A stretch of DNA of 64,000 nucleotides from Liopterus haemorrhoidalis. Lineage: Eukaryota; Arthropoda; Insecta; Coleoptera; Dytiscidae. Shown here one piece after another: positions 11,346 through 21,669 of the stretch. The stretch lies in the NCBI GenBank assembly GCA_963971575.1, contig OZ020612.1, positions 69,003,869-69,067,868 of the forward strand, read 5' to 3'. The notes under the pieces are model-generated. The model was not told where the DNA came from. It worked only from the letters and a program-made list of their open reading frames with translations, and did not search any database. A program made the translations under genes and the position numbers. The number at the start of each line of letters is the position of its first letter. Position 1 is the first letter of the stretch.

Positions 11346-12215
11346 CCTAAGGTGACCAGATTTTAACATTGGTGAAGTGGGACACCATTGACGGGGGGAG
11401 GGATGGAATATGTATAGTATTATAGGCTGACCAGATTTTTTTTACTGAAAAAGAGTATACTAAAAAAAAAGGTCCCTCACTCCAAAAATACAAGTGATGA
11501 GCAACAAAAAAGGGTCCTCGCTCTAAAAATACAAGTGATGAGCAACAAAAAAGGGTCCTCGCTCTAAAAATACAAGTGATGAGCAACAAAAAAGGGTCGT
11601 CGCTCTAAAAATACAAGTGATGAGCAACAAAAAAGGGTCCTCGCTCTAAAAATACAAGTGATGAGCAACAAAAAAGGGTCCTCGCTCTAAAAATACAAGT
11701 GATGAGCAACAAAAAAGGGTCCTCGCTCTAAAAATACAAGTGATGAGCAACAAAAAAGGGTCCTCGCTCTAAAAATACAAGTGATGAGCAACAAAAAAGG
11801 GTCCTCGCTCTAAAAATACAAGTGATGAGCAACAAAAAAGGGTCCTCGCTCTAAAAATACAAGTGATGAGCAACAAAAAAGGGTCCTCGCTCTAAAAATA
11901 CAAGTGATGAGCAAAAAAAAGGTCCCCACTTATAAATTTCAAGTGACGACCTAACAAAAGGTCCTCACTCCAAAAATACAAGTCATGAGCAAAAAAAGGT
12001 CCTCACTTCAAAAATACAAGTGGTGAGCAAAAAAAAAGGTCCTCACTTCAAAATTTCAAGTGACGACCTAACAAAAGGTCCTCACTCCAAAAATACAAGT
12101 GATGAGCAAAAAAAAGGTCCTCACTTCAAAAATACAAGTGATGAACAAAAAAAAGGTCCTCACTTCAAAAATACAAGTGATGAACAAAAAAAGGTCCTTA
12201 CTCCATAAAAATCGG
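11346..12215. repeat. 41-bp minisatellite array with MITE-like left ends
   Basis: About ten near-identical 41-bp units (phrase AAGGGTCCTCGCTCTAAAAA then TACAAGTGATGAGC) run from about 11470 to 11915, followed by six or seven looser units to about 12205. Upstream, GGTGACCAGATTTT (11351) and GCTGACCAGATTTT (11429) resemble the terminus of the hAT MITE at 20765-21042, which holds the same kind of internal repeat; no right terminus was found. The array has no spacers and translates to repetitive peptides by accident of unit length. Confidence 0.85.
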
Positions 12216-12280
12216 AACATAAAACGCATTGTATAACATTTTTTGAATTTTTTGTACAGAAATAACCTAAATTTCAAAGC

Positions 12281-12420
12281 AAAAAATCAGCTGTGGCCAC
12301 CACAGGACCGACCGCCATCGTAAAGTACTTATATAAAATACATTCTAGCAGCAGAGTAGAAATAACTTGGCCTAATATTTTCTAACAGAAATATTATTTA
12401 TCATGACCATGGAAACATTA
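12281..12420 (+). repeat. Family C repeat, copy 2
   Basis: Shares AAAAATCAGCTGTGGCCAC, GACCGACCGCCAT, CATTCTAGCAGCAGAGTAGA and AATATTTTCTAACAGA with 22140-22270 almost base for base over 130 bp. Confidence 0.75.
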
Positions 12421-12444
12421 CATATAAGTATGAAAATATTGAGA

Positions 12445-12707
12445 AAGACAGACAGACGGACAGACAGACCGACGGACAGACAGACCGACAGACAAGTTTC
12501 ATAAAAATCCTTTTAGTCGAATTTGCTCTGCACGTGTATACAGACAGCCGGACAGACAGATAGACAGACAGACTGACAGACATCATGCTAAAAATAGTCA
12601 AAACGTTATGTAGGGACCTCAATTCGTGGAGATCCATCGAAATCTCGAAATGTCAAAATCGGTATGATCACAATACCTCCCTTATATATGTTGACGGTCG
12701 GTAAAAA
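12445..12707 (-). mobile_element. Family A repeat, copy 3
   Basis: Minus-strand copy ending TTGACGGTCGGTAAAAAT at 12707. It has two (GACA)n tracts, 12445-12493 and 12540-12585, separated by the GAATTTGCTCTGCACGTG block, as if one tract had been duplicated or a second copy had joined it. Confidence 0.75.
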
Positions 12708-12743
12708 TGAGATAATAAAAAAATAAAACAAATACTCGTTAAG

Positions 12744-12986
12744 ATGTGGAGATGGTCGTGTCCGTAATGAATAGAAGTGGAAAGGTTGTACGGGTATCGG
12801 ACATAAATAAAAACAACTATCTACAGCTAACCAGTTTCGGAATAGTTTATTCCTTCATCAGAGCTGCCTTCATCAGAGCTTCCTTTATGTAGCAGCTCTG
12901 ATGAAGGAATAAACTATTCCGAAACTGGTCAGCTGTAGATAGTTGTTTTTATTTATGTCCGATACCCGTACAACCTTTCCACTTTT
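12744..12986. mobile_element. Long hairpin element with 12-bp flanking direct repeat
   Basis: Arms of about 90 bp are nearly perfect inverted copies: from AGTGGAAAGGTTGTACGGG at about 12776 to TTCATCAGAGCTGC, and back again ending at 12984. Direct repeats ATACTCGTTAAG lie at 12732-12743 and 12987-12998, which may be a target duplication. One arm of the same family is present singly at 59680-59821, there with a 14-bp direct repeat. Confidence 0.75.
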
Positions 12987-12998
12987 ATACTCGTTAAG

Positions 12999-13685
12999 TT
13001 CCACTAATTTTATTTGTTCTCATTCGATACTAGCTTTTCGACAGTTATGTCATTGTCAAGAATTTATCGCTAACTAAACTTAAAATCTAACAAAATTTTA
13101 ATTTTGAAGTATTTAATTCTGATATGAAATATGTATTTCAATTAAACTATTTCCTAATACAGAACGTTTAATGTATACAGTGCGTTACTTCATGTAAGGT
13201 AAATAATGAAAGTAACATCCGACATTACAAATGAAGACAAAATGACATAAATGACATAAATTAAAATGTATCTATAATTTATGAAGAGATGTTACAAAAC
13301 TTAACAAGTGGCGTTTATGTAATAAAATGTTTATTTTCACAATTATAAAGTATTTTAACTAGTTAGTTGACGCTAAATTAACTATAAACGATTGTAATTA
13401 AAGAGTTTACTCCTATCTTAATTGCGATATGCTTTTAAATTTTATTTTTATACTTCATTAGGCTCTTTCATTATAACCTTTTAAAATTGGAGCGTTTCGC
13501 TATAAAATTTAACAGCTGGGATAAAAAGTTCTTCCCAAATCTGTAGTGTCACAAAAAATCAAGTACATAATGTGTTAACGGAGCTAATCGCTTGTAAGGG
13601 TAATTACCTATTTAGTTTGCAAACTAAATTTCTCATTGTCAGTAGACCGTCAAGAAAAGGTGATCAGCAGGTGATAAGGTAAATG
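12999..13685. other. No gene recognised
   Basis: AT-rich sequence with no shared repeat or credible frame. Confidence 0.35.
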
Positions 13686-13689
13686 GCAA

Positions 13690-13915
13690 AACCTCTGTGA
13701 AAGTTTCTTCTTTCATCTGGTGATTCAACAAGAAATTAAAACGGAATTCAAGCTCATAATTTATCTTATTTTGTTGTGACCGTGGAGTTTCTGTAGCTCC
13801 GTGGTTAGACGGTTGCCTACGGAGCACAAGGATGCGGGTTCAAATCCCGTACAACAGTATGGATAATAGGCCTGTTGAAACAACATAAACAACGTAACTT
13901 TCACAGGTATATAAG
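13690..13915 (+). mobile_element. tRNA-Arg-like SINE-type sequence
   Basis: At 13788-13858 the sequence has a Pol III A-box-like TAGCTCCGTGGTTAGA, an anticodon-loop-like CTACGGA (the loop of tRNA-Arg with anticodon ACG), and a T-arm GCGGGTTCAAATCCCGT with B-box GGTTCAAATCC. The acceptor and anticodon stems do not pair well, so it is a tRNA-derived relic, not a working tRNA gene. Inverted phrases CTCTGTGAAAGTT (about 13693) and AACTTTCACAGGT (about 13895) bracket it. Confidence 0.6.
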
Positions 13916-13942
13916 AGGGCGATTCAAATTTAACCTGCATTC

Positions 13943-14610
13943 TTTTTTAGGGTTTTGTAGGTATGATCAAAAAACTCTTATACCGTCATTTTGTCGTCTG
14001 TATGTCTGTTCGATAAAAATTTTAGCCAAACGGCTAAACTTAGAGAGTTGAAATTTGGCATGCTTATACAACTCTTTGACCCGTACATAAGAAAAATACT
14101 AAAACATCTAAAAAACATATCCCCCTAAAAATATAAACAAAATGTGTTCATCAAAAAAAATATATATTTTTTTAAATTCTGAGTAAGATATCAAATTAAA
14201 GCTCTTACTAAGTGAGATAACGATTTTAGCAAAATAAATTATTTTGATGCGATTTTTGCCAAAATTGTGCAAAAAAAATTTGTTCCACATCCTGGAGCCC
14301 AGATGGTTTAAACTAAAAATCTGAAAAAATTCTAAATAATGTACATTGGTGTGAACCAGAATAGTACAATAGGAATTTTTGATCAGATTATTTTTTCGGA
14401 AAATAACGCAATTTTTGTGTTTTTTGTTTGACGATTTACAAAAGTTATAGTTATGTAACACACTAGACTAGAAGGTGTATCATGGTCTAAAGGTTAGCAT
14501 CTTCGCTAGCAACCCAGAATTCTAGGGTTCGCTCCCCGGGCAGAGGAGACAATTTAATTTTTTGTTATTTTTTCATTTTTATTTTTGAATAATTTTGTCA
14601 AAATTCGATA
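13943..14610 (-). mobile_element. Family B repeat, copy B1
   Basis: Starts with TTTTTTAGGGTTTTGTAGGT, then a short GTCTGTATGTCTG tract, AGCCAAACGGCTAAAC, GAGAGTTGAAATTTGGCATG, ATATCCCCCTAAAAATATAA, a decayed form of GTATCAAATGAAAG, then GTACATTGGTGTGAACC, GTAACACACTAGACTAGAAG and the internal tRNA-like module. After GAGACAATTTAATTTTTTGT it follows the family for about 70 bases and is then lost. Complete copies are at 62318-63366 and 32113-33212. Confidence 0.8.
14475..14545 (+). other. tRNA-like module of B1
   Basis: A-box TGGTCTAAAGG (consensus TRGYNNARNGG) and B-box GGGTTCGCTCCC are both present at tRNA spacing. The anticodon-arm region (CTTCGCTAGCAACCC) is unlike that of the other family B copies. 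Whether it is transcribed is unknown. Confidence 0.6.
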
Positions 14611-15370
14611 CTTTTTGTTCCGATATTTTACTGGTATTGATACTTATTTACTGGTATCGATATTTTTTTACCAAGTGATACTTATTTACCGGAAAGAAAA
14701 TTTTGGGGGAAAAAAGAAAAGGGTATGAATGGATGAAAGAAATGAACACTGAAAGAAATCAAAAACAGCAATAAAAAAAGGAGAGTTGATTTTAAGCCGA
14801 AAGGTGAATATTAGTTTTTACTTTAACCGGAAACTCTAAGCCTAAAATCAAATACTACAGATAGCACCACCAAACGATTCCTGTCACGCGCTAAATTAAT
14901 TAGGTGCCAATTTGACATCGATAAATGATTATTCTGGTAATTTACTGTAAATTATAATATTGTACAAAACTAAAATTCAAATTACATAATAGTAACCAAT
15001 ATTCTAATTTGACAAGTTCTAGTAAAAGTAGCTATTTACATAAAAAATTACCTAAAAAAACTTGGACTTTTTGCTCAGTTAAGCTCAAACCTGTCCATAC
15101 ATATTTTGACCAGATATTGCAGACAGGATTGATTAACCATTTTGTATTGAGTAATAAGTGGCATTGAGGCCTTAGAAGCGTGAGGCCCTAGCCAACTGCG
15201 CGACGCCGGCTCTGAATTCAGAGCACCTACCAATTTTCTACCTTTGGATACTCAATTAATTATTCCAGTGTCCCACTTCCCAAAAGAGAAAAATCTAGAT
15301 TTTACTTCATGTGTATTTTAAAGATATTTTGTAAGAACAGCGTATTACATTTACAAATGAACATAAACTG
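14611..15370. other. No gene recognised
   Basis: AT-rich with a short run of ACTGGTATCGATA-like phrases near 14628-14690. Nothing else noted. Confidence 0.35.
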
Positions 15371-15384
15371 CTTAACGAAAGAGC

Positions 15385-15690
15385 TCCTTGGAAAATAATT
15401 CTGTACGTCGCCGCCTAGCGTCGCTAATGGTTGAGCGCCGCCCCCCGACGCTAACAATAACTCTGTGCCGGGTGACATGTACCCCAGTAATAAATACGGG
15501 TCGCGCTCGGGACGTGCTATTTTCCGGCCGATTTATCCCTGATGAGAAAATGAGCATTCCGCGCAGCCACCAGAGTGTAGCTGCTCGGCTGACGTCATAA
15601 ATCCACCGGGCTTTTCCACCCAACACCATCACCACCACCACCACCACTCGCTACCCCGGAACCCGGTACATTCACGCCAACACGAATATT
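15385..15690. promoter_or_regulatory. GC-rich unique island, possible regulatory element
   Basis: About 300 bases are far richer in G+C and CpG than the surroundings and are not repeated in the window. They contain a perfect CREB/ATF palindrome TGACGTCA at 15590-15597 and a CAC repeat at 15627-15649. Open frames occur on both strands (for example 15388-15600 plus), but overlapping opposite-strand frames are expected in GC-rich DNA and no domain is recognisable. A conserved enhancer, promoter or exon of an unseen gene is possible; this is inference. Confidence 0.35.
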
Positions 15691-16040
15691 ATTGTCGCAA
15701 AACCTACTGTACAATCCACAACAAATTTTGGTTACAAAAATATTTTCATAAAATCCTATAGATTTTATTGGAAAAAATATAACAACACGACAAAATATGT
15801 AGTTCAAACGACAAATATTGTTGGACGAAATATGTACTCAGCACTACATATTACATCATTATAGCGACAAATGAGTTCACAAAAAATTGGTTTTTCTTGC
15901 ACTACAGGAAATGTGATTTGGGCGAGGTAAGATGAAGTTTTTTTTATTTTGGACAATTTAAGTTATCTTAATCTCATAAATGCGGGACAGGAGCAAACAA
16001 AGACGTCTTTGGCTTTTCAAATATTGTTAAAAAATAACAA

Positions 16041-17645
16041 CCCAACAGACATTTTGGTGCGAGTTTTTAACCGTCTCTAGGTAACTTTTGGGCACAGAAT
16101 CCAAAATAGCCGTCATATTTGGTCTATCAGATCTAGTTTATGAGATACGCTATATTGGCCTCTTTTACAATAAAATATCTTATTTCTTAATTTGTGTATT
16201 TTTCACGTTATTACTGTTACTATTTGCTCCAACTGCCAGTTACAAACACAAAAAAGGTATTTATTTCACAAAGTACAGTAGGCCAAATTATTAGGGACAG
16301 CACACCCCCCCCTGTAATTTTCAAGTTTAAATGCATTTTGTGAGAAAATAAATTGTTTTTAAATCATTTTTCTTCTATATTCTTGTTGCTGGTATCATTA
16401 TTATTTTAAAAAGCGGCAGATCGCCAAAGAAATCATCACCACCAAGCGGCAATTTATAGAAACCCTTATCAGAGAGTGGCATCACAACCCCAATCTCCGA
16501 CACAACGCAAAAGTCTGCATAGAAAGCATGCCCAAACGCCTGGAAGCCGCAATCGCAGCAAAGGGTGGCATTACAAAATATTAAGATTTTACTTAATTTG
16601 TTAAATTAACACTTTTTATACAAAAATAAATGATTATGAATAAGCAATTATGTGCACTATAATGAATAAAAATAAATACGAGACCCAAAGCCACTTATTT
16701 CCTCATTAAATTCATTTGAAAATTACAGAAAATCTGCACTGTCCCTAATAATTCGGCCACCCACTGTAGATAAATATACACTCATCACTTATCACTTAAA
16801 AATGTTCTTTTGTATGACTTTCTAGCATGGAGTTTACCAGAACAGTCTTTCTGAAGACTCCAACAATAGTAGGCCATCATGTGGCTATCTTATCTTCCTT
16901 GATATCTATCTTCCATAGTTTTATGTCCTGATGGAATCTTTCCCCTGGTTCTTCACTAAAATCACCTAGGTTTTCTGGTAAGTGGTCATAATACAACCGA
17001 GAATATTAAAGTTGGAAAGCATATTTTCCACTAATTCTCTGCCTTATGATTTCCAAGAAAATTTTGTACTACTTGAATAAATGAACACCAAGAATTAGAT
17101 TCAATCTCGTTCATTGATGCGGTTGGATTGGATTGTGGATCTTCAGTAGGTTGCCTTATCTGAGGACCATCAAATATTCTGGCTTTCAGTTTTTCAGAGT
17201 TAATCCCAGGAAATTTACGTGTCAACTAGCCTACACAAAATCCATCTCGATTTAAAGCCTTCAAAAATTGCTACATAAACCCAAACTTAATATGCAAGGG
17301 TGGATATATAATTTTCGCTCTCACAACCAAAGGTTCGTTGACAACGTTTTGATTTTCTTGAATTATGACATTTCTTAATAGAAATCACCCAATTTCTGTT
17401 AACCCAGTGCTGATCCTTAGCTCTGCTGTCCCAAAGACATAAAAAACAAGGATATTTTGTATATCCACTTTGCTGTCCAAGGAGGAAGTTTACCGTTTTT
17501 AGATAAAAAACTAAAATCAATCAGTCTGTATCTCAAAAACTAAAGCTGCTACGAAAAAGAGTCAGGTATTTTTGGAATCAACACATCAAAAATATCCAAA
17601 ATCAGTTCTTACTTTTCCGGCACCAAGATAAAAAAATTATTTTGT
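16041..17645 (-). pseudogene. Family D transposon remnant, copy 1
   Basis: The protein, read on the minus strand, includes LLGQQSGYTKYPCFLCLWDS with SRAKDQHWVNRNWV (17287-17520) and RKFPGINSEKLKARIFDGPQ with FIQVVQNFLGNHKAEN (17031-17225). I recognise this as a multicopy, transposon-associated protein family common in aphids and other invertebrates, function not established to my knowledge. Frameshifts and stops separate the pieces. Both ends start CCCAACA on their own strand, followed by an ATTTT...GGTGCC block, so it looks like a DNA element with short inverted termini. Its 5' coding half is missing, and a Tc1 derivative (16276-16766) has inserted in it. Copies 2 and 3 are at 43794-44907 and 54936-56039. 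Confidence 0.7.
16276..16766 (+). mobile_element. Tc1-like deletion derivative with transposase C-terminus
   Basis: Termini CAGTAGGCCAAATTATTAGG on the left and, on the reverse strand, CAGTGGGTGGCCGAATTATT on the right, flanked by TA at 16274-16275 and 16767-16768. Near 16480-16584 a frame gives REWHHNPNLRHNA, SMPKRLEAAIAAKGG and ITKY before a stop, the signature end of Tc1 transposases (SMPRR...AKGG.TKY). The rest of the transposase is gone. The other two family D copies show the uninterrupted site (CACAAAGTAGAT), which proves the insertion. Confidence 0.9.
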
Positions 17646-18227
17646 AGTTAATGAATTTTTTTAATGAGCAAATTAATCTTTCTTTCCACACGAAATTTGT
17701 CTCTATTTCGTTTTAGGAATAATTTTCATTTAAAACAATTGTTAACCCGCCTATGTGGTGCGAAACATTTAAACATTATCCTAAAAACCCTGTGTTTCGT
17801 GTAATCTGTGTGGTTTAATGTCGTACGGTGAGCTGCTGAAATTAAGAGGGATGGATTATATGTGATTACAGTAGAGCAGAGAGCAATAAACCACGGGGAA
17901 TGGAGTGGAATAGAGGACACTAACACTGAATTAACACGGATGTATATGGAAGTGTTAAGCTAAATGTTAAATGGTTGGAAAAAGGCAAAATGGAGAAACT
18001 TAATGTGAAGACGTAAAGAACATTTAAAAAATTCAATTAGAAATTCAGAGTATGTGAGTCATTCAAAAATAAGGTTAAAACGTATTTTGTATATATATTT
18101 ATAAAAAAAAGTACCTATTCTGTAAAATAGAATAGGTAAATGACATTATATTGCTTTAAAAATGCCTTACTCCAATAATGATTTTTCGTTTTTAGCAAAT
18201 ATATGTTTTTGTCATTATAAAATTATA
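17646..18227. other. No gene recognised
   Basis: AT-rich; nothing shared with other parts of the window was noticed. Confidence 0.35.
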
Positions 18228-18500
18228 TGGATTAACAATTTTTGTTTAACAACAAATAATGAAATTATTTTTTCTTTTTGTTTTTGATATAAACATCAAT
18301 ATCCAACAGCAAATTGGATTTTTTTGTTTATATCAAAAACAAAAAGAGATAATAATTTCATTATTTGTTGATAAAAGCATGTGATTGTTAATCCATGTAT
18401 CAAAAACATTCATGTGTCAAACTCATTTGGGTCGCGGTCTATTTTTCATACAAAATGATAAGCGGTGACGAAATTTCAAATATACCGAAGGGATCCTTGA
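18228..18500. mobile_element. Inverted-repeat element fragment next to a hAT-like end
   Basis: From 18228 to 18398 two arms of about 65 bp are inverted copies (GGATTAACAATTTTTG ... CAATCACATG-type loss ... TTGTTAATCCATG). It is followed by GTGTCAAACTCATTTGGGTC, similar to the hAT terminus phrase GGGGTGTCGAACTGATTTGG seen at 26015. The same two parts occur together at 25935-26125 with one arm shortened, so they travel as a unit. Confidence 0.55.
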
Positions 18501-18502
18501 AA

Positions 18503-18888
18503 TTTTTACCGACCGTGAACATACAGTGAATTTCTTTAATCCTGCAATTTAGGTATTATTGTTACTATGGTATATAATGTAAAATTGCGTTTCTTTTAAT
18601 TTGCAACATAGGCTTACATTACATTGCTGTCAAAATAATTTGTCGTTACTAGGGAAACCATGTATAATATTAATTTCAATGTTGCAGGATAAAATAAATT
18701 CACTGTATATAAGGGAGGTATTGTGATCATACTGATTTTGACATTTCGAGATTTCGATGGATCTCCCCGAATTGAGGTCCCTACATAACGTTTGACTATT
18801 TTTAGCATGATGTCTGTCGGTCTGTCTGTCTGTCTAAAAGGAATTTTATGAAACTTCATATTTAAGCTTTTGACATCAATGGCACGAG
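18503..18888 (+). mobile_element. Family A repeat, copy 4
   Basis: Starts TTTTTACCGACCGTGAAC and ends GACATCAATGGCACGAG. The tetranucleotide tract is short, and the CTGCACGTG block is deleted. It is split by a pogo-like MITE at 18524-18705 and abuts family B copy B3 directly. Confidence 0.8.
18524..18705. mobile_element. 182-bp pogo/Tc1-type MITE
   Basis: Left terminus CAGTGAATTTCTTTAATCCT and, on the reverse strand, right terminus CAGTGAATTTATTTTATCCT; 22 of the first 24 bases match. TA flanks both sides (18522-18523, 18706-18707). Other family A copies read ACATATATAAGGG where this copy is interrupted, so removal of the insert with one TA restores the family sequence exactly. Confidence 0.92.
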
Positions 18889-19671
18889 AAACAGAATTAA
18901 ATTATAATTTAAACAATTTCCACTGGTTATTAAATTTACGCTTTTAAAAATTAAATGCAACATTTGCCAAAATATAACTAGAATTTTTAAAAAATAATTT
19001 AAACAATATAAAAATTTAAAAAAAATAATAATATTGTCTCTTCTCACAGGGTTCGATCCCTTTCGGATCGAGTTACTTGGGTGCAAAACCAGCGTCAAAA
19101 ACCACTACACCAGCATACACGTTCCAGTGTAGCGTGTTACAAAGCTATAACTTGTGTACATTATTATCAAAAAATCACAAAACATGCGTTTTTTTCCAAA
19201 AACATAATCTGATCAAAAATTCCTGTTGTACTATTCCGGTTCACACCAATGTCATTACTTTTAGTTTAAACCATCTGGGCTACAGGGTGTGGGACAAAAA
19301 AATGTTTGCACAATTTTGGCAAAAATCGCTTCAAAATAATTTATTTTGCAAAAATAAAAATTTGATCGTTAATCCACGTACCAAGGGCTTTCATTTGATA
19401 CCCTACTCAGAATTGTAAAAAAATATTTTTTTTTTCGATGAGCATATATTTGTTTGAATTTTTAGGGGGATATGTTTTTTAGATGTTTTAGTATTTTTCC
19501 TATGTGCGGGTCAAAGAGTTGTATAATCATGCCAAATTTCAACTCTCTAGGTTTAGCCGTTTGGCTACAATTTTTACCGAACATACAGTCAGACAGACAG
19601 ACAGACAGACGACAAAATGACGGTATAAGGGTTTTTTGGTCATACCTACAAAACCCGAAAAATGGTTCTCG
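18889..19671 (+). mobile_element. Family B repeat, copy B3
   Basis: Lacks the first ~270 bases of the family, then runs from AAACAGAATTAAATTATAAT through the tRNA-like module, GTTTAAACCATCTGGGCTAC, CCAAGGGCTTTCATTTGATA, TAGCCGTTTGGCTACAATTT, a (GACA)n tract near 19588 and the end TCATACCTACAAAACCCGAA. Confidence 0.85.
19044..19120 (-). other. tRNA-Glu-like module of B3
   Basis: On the minus strand A-box TGGTGTAGTGG and B-box GGGATCGAACCC are present, with a tRNA-Glu-like GACGCTGG...CACCCAAG anticodon arm. It is closely similar to the modules at 30991-31068 and 62751-62822. Confidence 0.65.
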
Positions 19672-19764
19672 CTTCCAAAATTTCAGTGAAGAAGTCAAAA
19701 CTCAAGTTTGTTCCTTAAAAACCGTAAAGTACCACATTAATTAACAATTTTGAATAAATAAATA

Positions 19765-20083
19765 CACTCATACCTCGCTTTACGGCCTAGTTACGTTCCG
19801 GAAAAGTTGGCCGCAAAGCGAGAAGCCGTATAACGAATCAATTCCGAATTCTCAAAACCAAGATCATTTGCTAGGTTCAATATGGTTTGTCGAAGTTCAG
19901 AAATAGAATCAACTTAAGGATCATTAGTTTTTATTCTTTCTGGCCATATTTTTTTCACATTTATTATTTTTTTGGCCGTTTAACGAAACATTTTGGGCCG
20001 TATATCGAAAAAGTGCCATAATTAAAGAAGGCCGTTATAGCGAAAAGCCGTATAAAGAGCGGCCGTATAGCGAGGTATGAGTG
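19765..20083. mobile_element. 319-bp Tigger-like MITE
   Basis: Termini CACTCATACCTCGCTTTACG and, on the reverse strand, CACTCATACCTCGCTATACG, with TA on each side (19763-19764, 20084-20085). The CCTCG..TTACGGCC style and TA duplication fit the Tigger branch of pogo elements. The interior repeats GGCCGTATA/CGAAAAGCCGTATA phrases. No coding capacity. Confidence 0.88.
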
Positions 20084-20085
20084 TA

Positions 20086-20756
20086 TAGTATTTCTGTACT
20101 AGGCAAGTAAAATAAGTTTGAAATAACCGTAAATTGACAGTGTTTATTATAATATGTAAAATGTGTTAAAAGTTTTTTATAAATCCACACCTTTTAGAAG
20201 ACTCGATTAGATTTATGAAGTTTGTAGTTGTTGGAGTAAGATAAAATGTACTAAGTCAAAATTTCCAATTTCCTAAATGTGACATTCTGATATTTCCCGT
20301 TGAAAAGCTAAAGTGATTGAAGTCGTATAAGAGAATCACGGACAATTACGTGACAACAGTGATGCTCTTTTGTCACAGTTGCCATTTTGTTCCGCGAACA
20401 ACCGAAATCCACTTTCACACTTGAGTTGTTTTATTATTATTGTGTTTGGCTGCGACCCGCTATCGTTTTCTGAATATTGTGGAATTTATTTGAGAGGAGG
20501 GTAAGACGAGGGGTTTTCTATTAGCGTTCCGTAAGGGGGATAATTTGACAGAACCGTTTACACGATTTTAAAAGTGATTTAAGGGATTTTGATGTTAGAA
20601 AATAATGGATTTTCACGCTTTAAAAAGAGAATCAAGTTTTTTGCAAATATGTTTTAAAATGTTTGCGCATTATAAATATTCGTATAAAATTATAGTTTTT
20701 TGGTCTGTAAATGAATTCACACCAAGGTCTAGCAAATTATGGTACGCCCCTATGGT
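20086..20756. other. No gene recognised
   Basis: Mixed AT-rich sequence with a slightly GC-richer patch at 20370-20540 that has no recognisable content. Confidence 0.35.
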
Positions 20757-20764
20757 ATTTATGA

Positions 20765-21042
20765 TAGGGTGACCTTTTTAGGAAGGCAATGTGGGACGGA
20801 GCAAAAAAAAAGTCCTCCTCTCCAATATCCAAGTGAAGAGCAAAAAAAAGGTCTTCACCTCTCAAATCCAAGTGAAGAGCAAAAAAAAGGTCTTCACCTC
20901 TCAAATCCAAGTGAAGAGCAAAAAAAAGGTCCTCGCCTCCCAAATCAAAAAATGCGGGACAAAATGTTAAAATTCGGGACTTTTGCGGGACGCATCTTAA
21001 TGCGGGACAAAATGTTAAAATGCGGGACGAATGGTCACCCTA
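20765..21042. mobile_element. 278-bp hAT MITE with internal 40-bp minisatellite
   Basis: Termini TAGGGTGACC and its exact complement GGTCACCCTA, bounded by a perfect 8-bp target duplication ATTTATGA (20757-20764 and 21043-21050). Inside are four units of about 40 bp (AAAAAAAGGTCTTCACCTCT then CAAATCCAAGTGAAGAGC) and a subterminal GCGGGACAAAATGTTAAAA repeat. The apparent 103-codon frame across it is a by-product of the repeat. Confidence 0.93.
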
Positions 21043-21120
21043 ATTTATGACTGGCTCGGTAATATGGTACTTAGGTAAGGAAGAACAACAACAGTATTTC
21101 AAAATACCACACCCAATTTT

Positions 21121-21664
21121 TGGTATAGTCGGATTGCTGATAGGTGACTGTTACATGTATGTATCAAGTAGTGCATTCATATAATAATCTAGTTACCATT
21201 TTTCAGCGATTTTAAAAATGTTTTTTGTTATTTATGTTAACTGTCAGTGTCTGGTAATAAATATTAATTAAAATACGGCTTGCGGCCAATTATTAAATTC
21301 AAAAACTTTAATTTTAATAAACATAAAAAATAAACAACAAATTATAATCCAAAATTTACGTATGAGTATAAATTTTTCCTTATTTATAATTATAACCTTA
21401 AAATTAATAATTTTGTTTGTTTGAGTACTGCTGTAAATTTATTTTCGATCTCTAATTAGTAAAGATATCTACGAATCATGCCATTTCTTTCTAATGTTTT
21501 GTTTTTTATTCAAATAATTTGGAAGGTTAGTTGTCAACTTGCGTCACTATACGTTACTATGGGTATGCAAATAATTATAATGATATAGACAGAGAAAGCA
21601 TATAGTATTGAATATCGATACTTGTAGCAACGAACAGTCACCTATCAGCAATCAGACTATACCA
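21121..21664. mobile_element. 544-bp MITE with about 35-bp inverted termini
   Basis: Left TGGTATAGTCGGATTGCTGA and, on the reverse strand, right TGGTATAGTCTGATTGCTGA; identity continues through TAGGTGACTGTT. Interior is AT-rich with no frame. The target duplication is unclear, so the superfamily is undecided. Confidence 0.8.
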
Positions 21665-21669
21665 TTTAA

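Noticed and set aside
11464..12208. Regular 41-bp repeats, considered as a CRISPR array or a repetitive protein (KGPHFKNTSDEQ)
   Set aside because: Units are contiguous without unique spacers, the genome is eukaryotic, and the peptide periodicity follows from the DNA unit; frames break repeatedly.
13788..13858. Functional tRNA-Arg gene
   Set aside because: Loop and T-arm fit, but acceptor and anticodon stems do not pair; treated as tRNA-derived.
15372..15647. 91-codon minus frame and 70-codon plus frame in the GC-rich island
   Set aside because: They overlap on opposite strands, lack motifs, and GC-rich DNA has few stop codons; kept only as a possible regulatory island.
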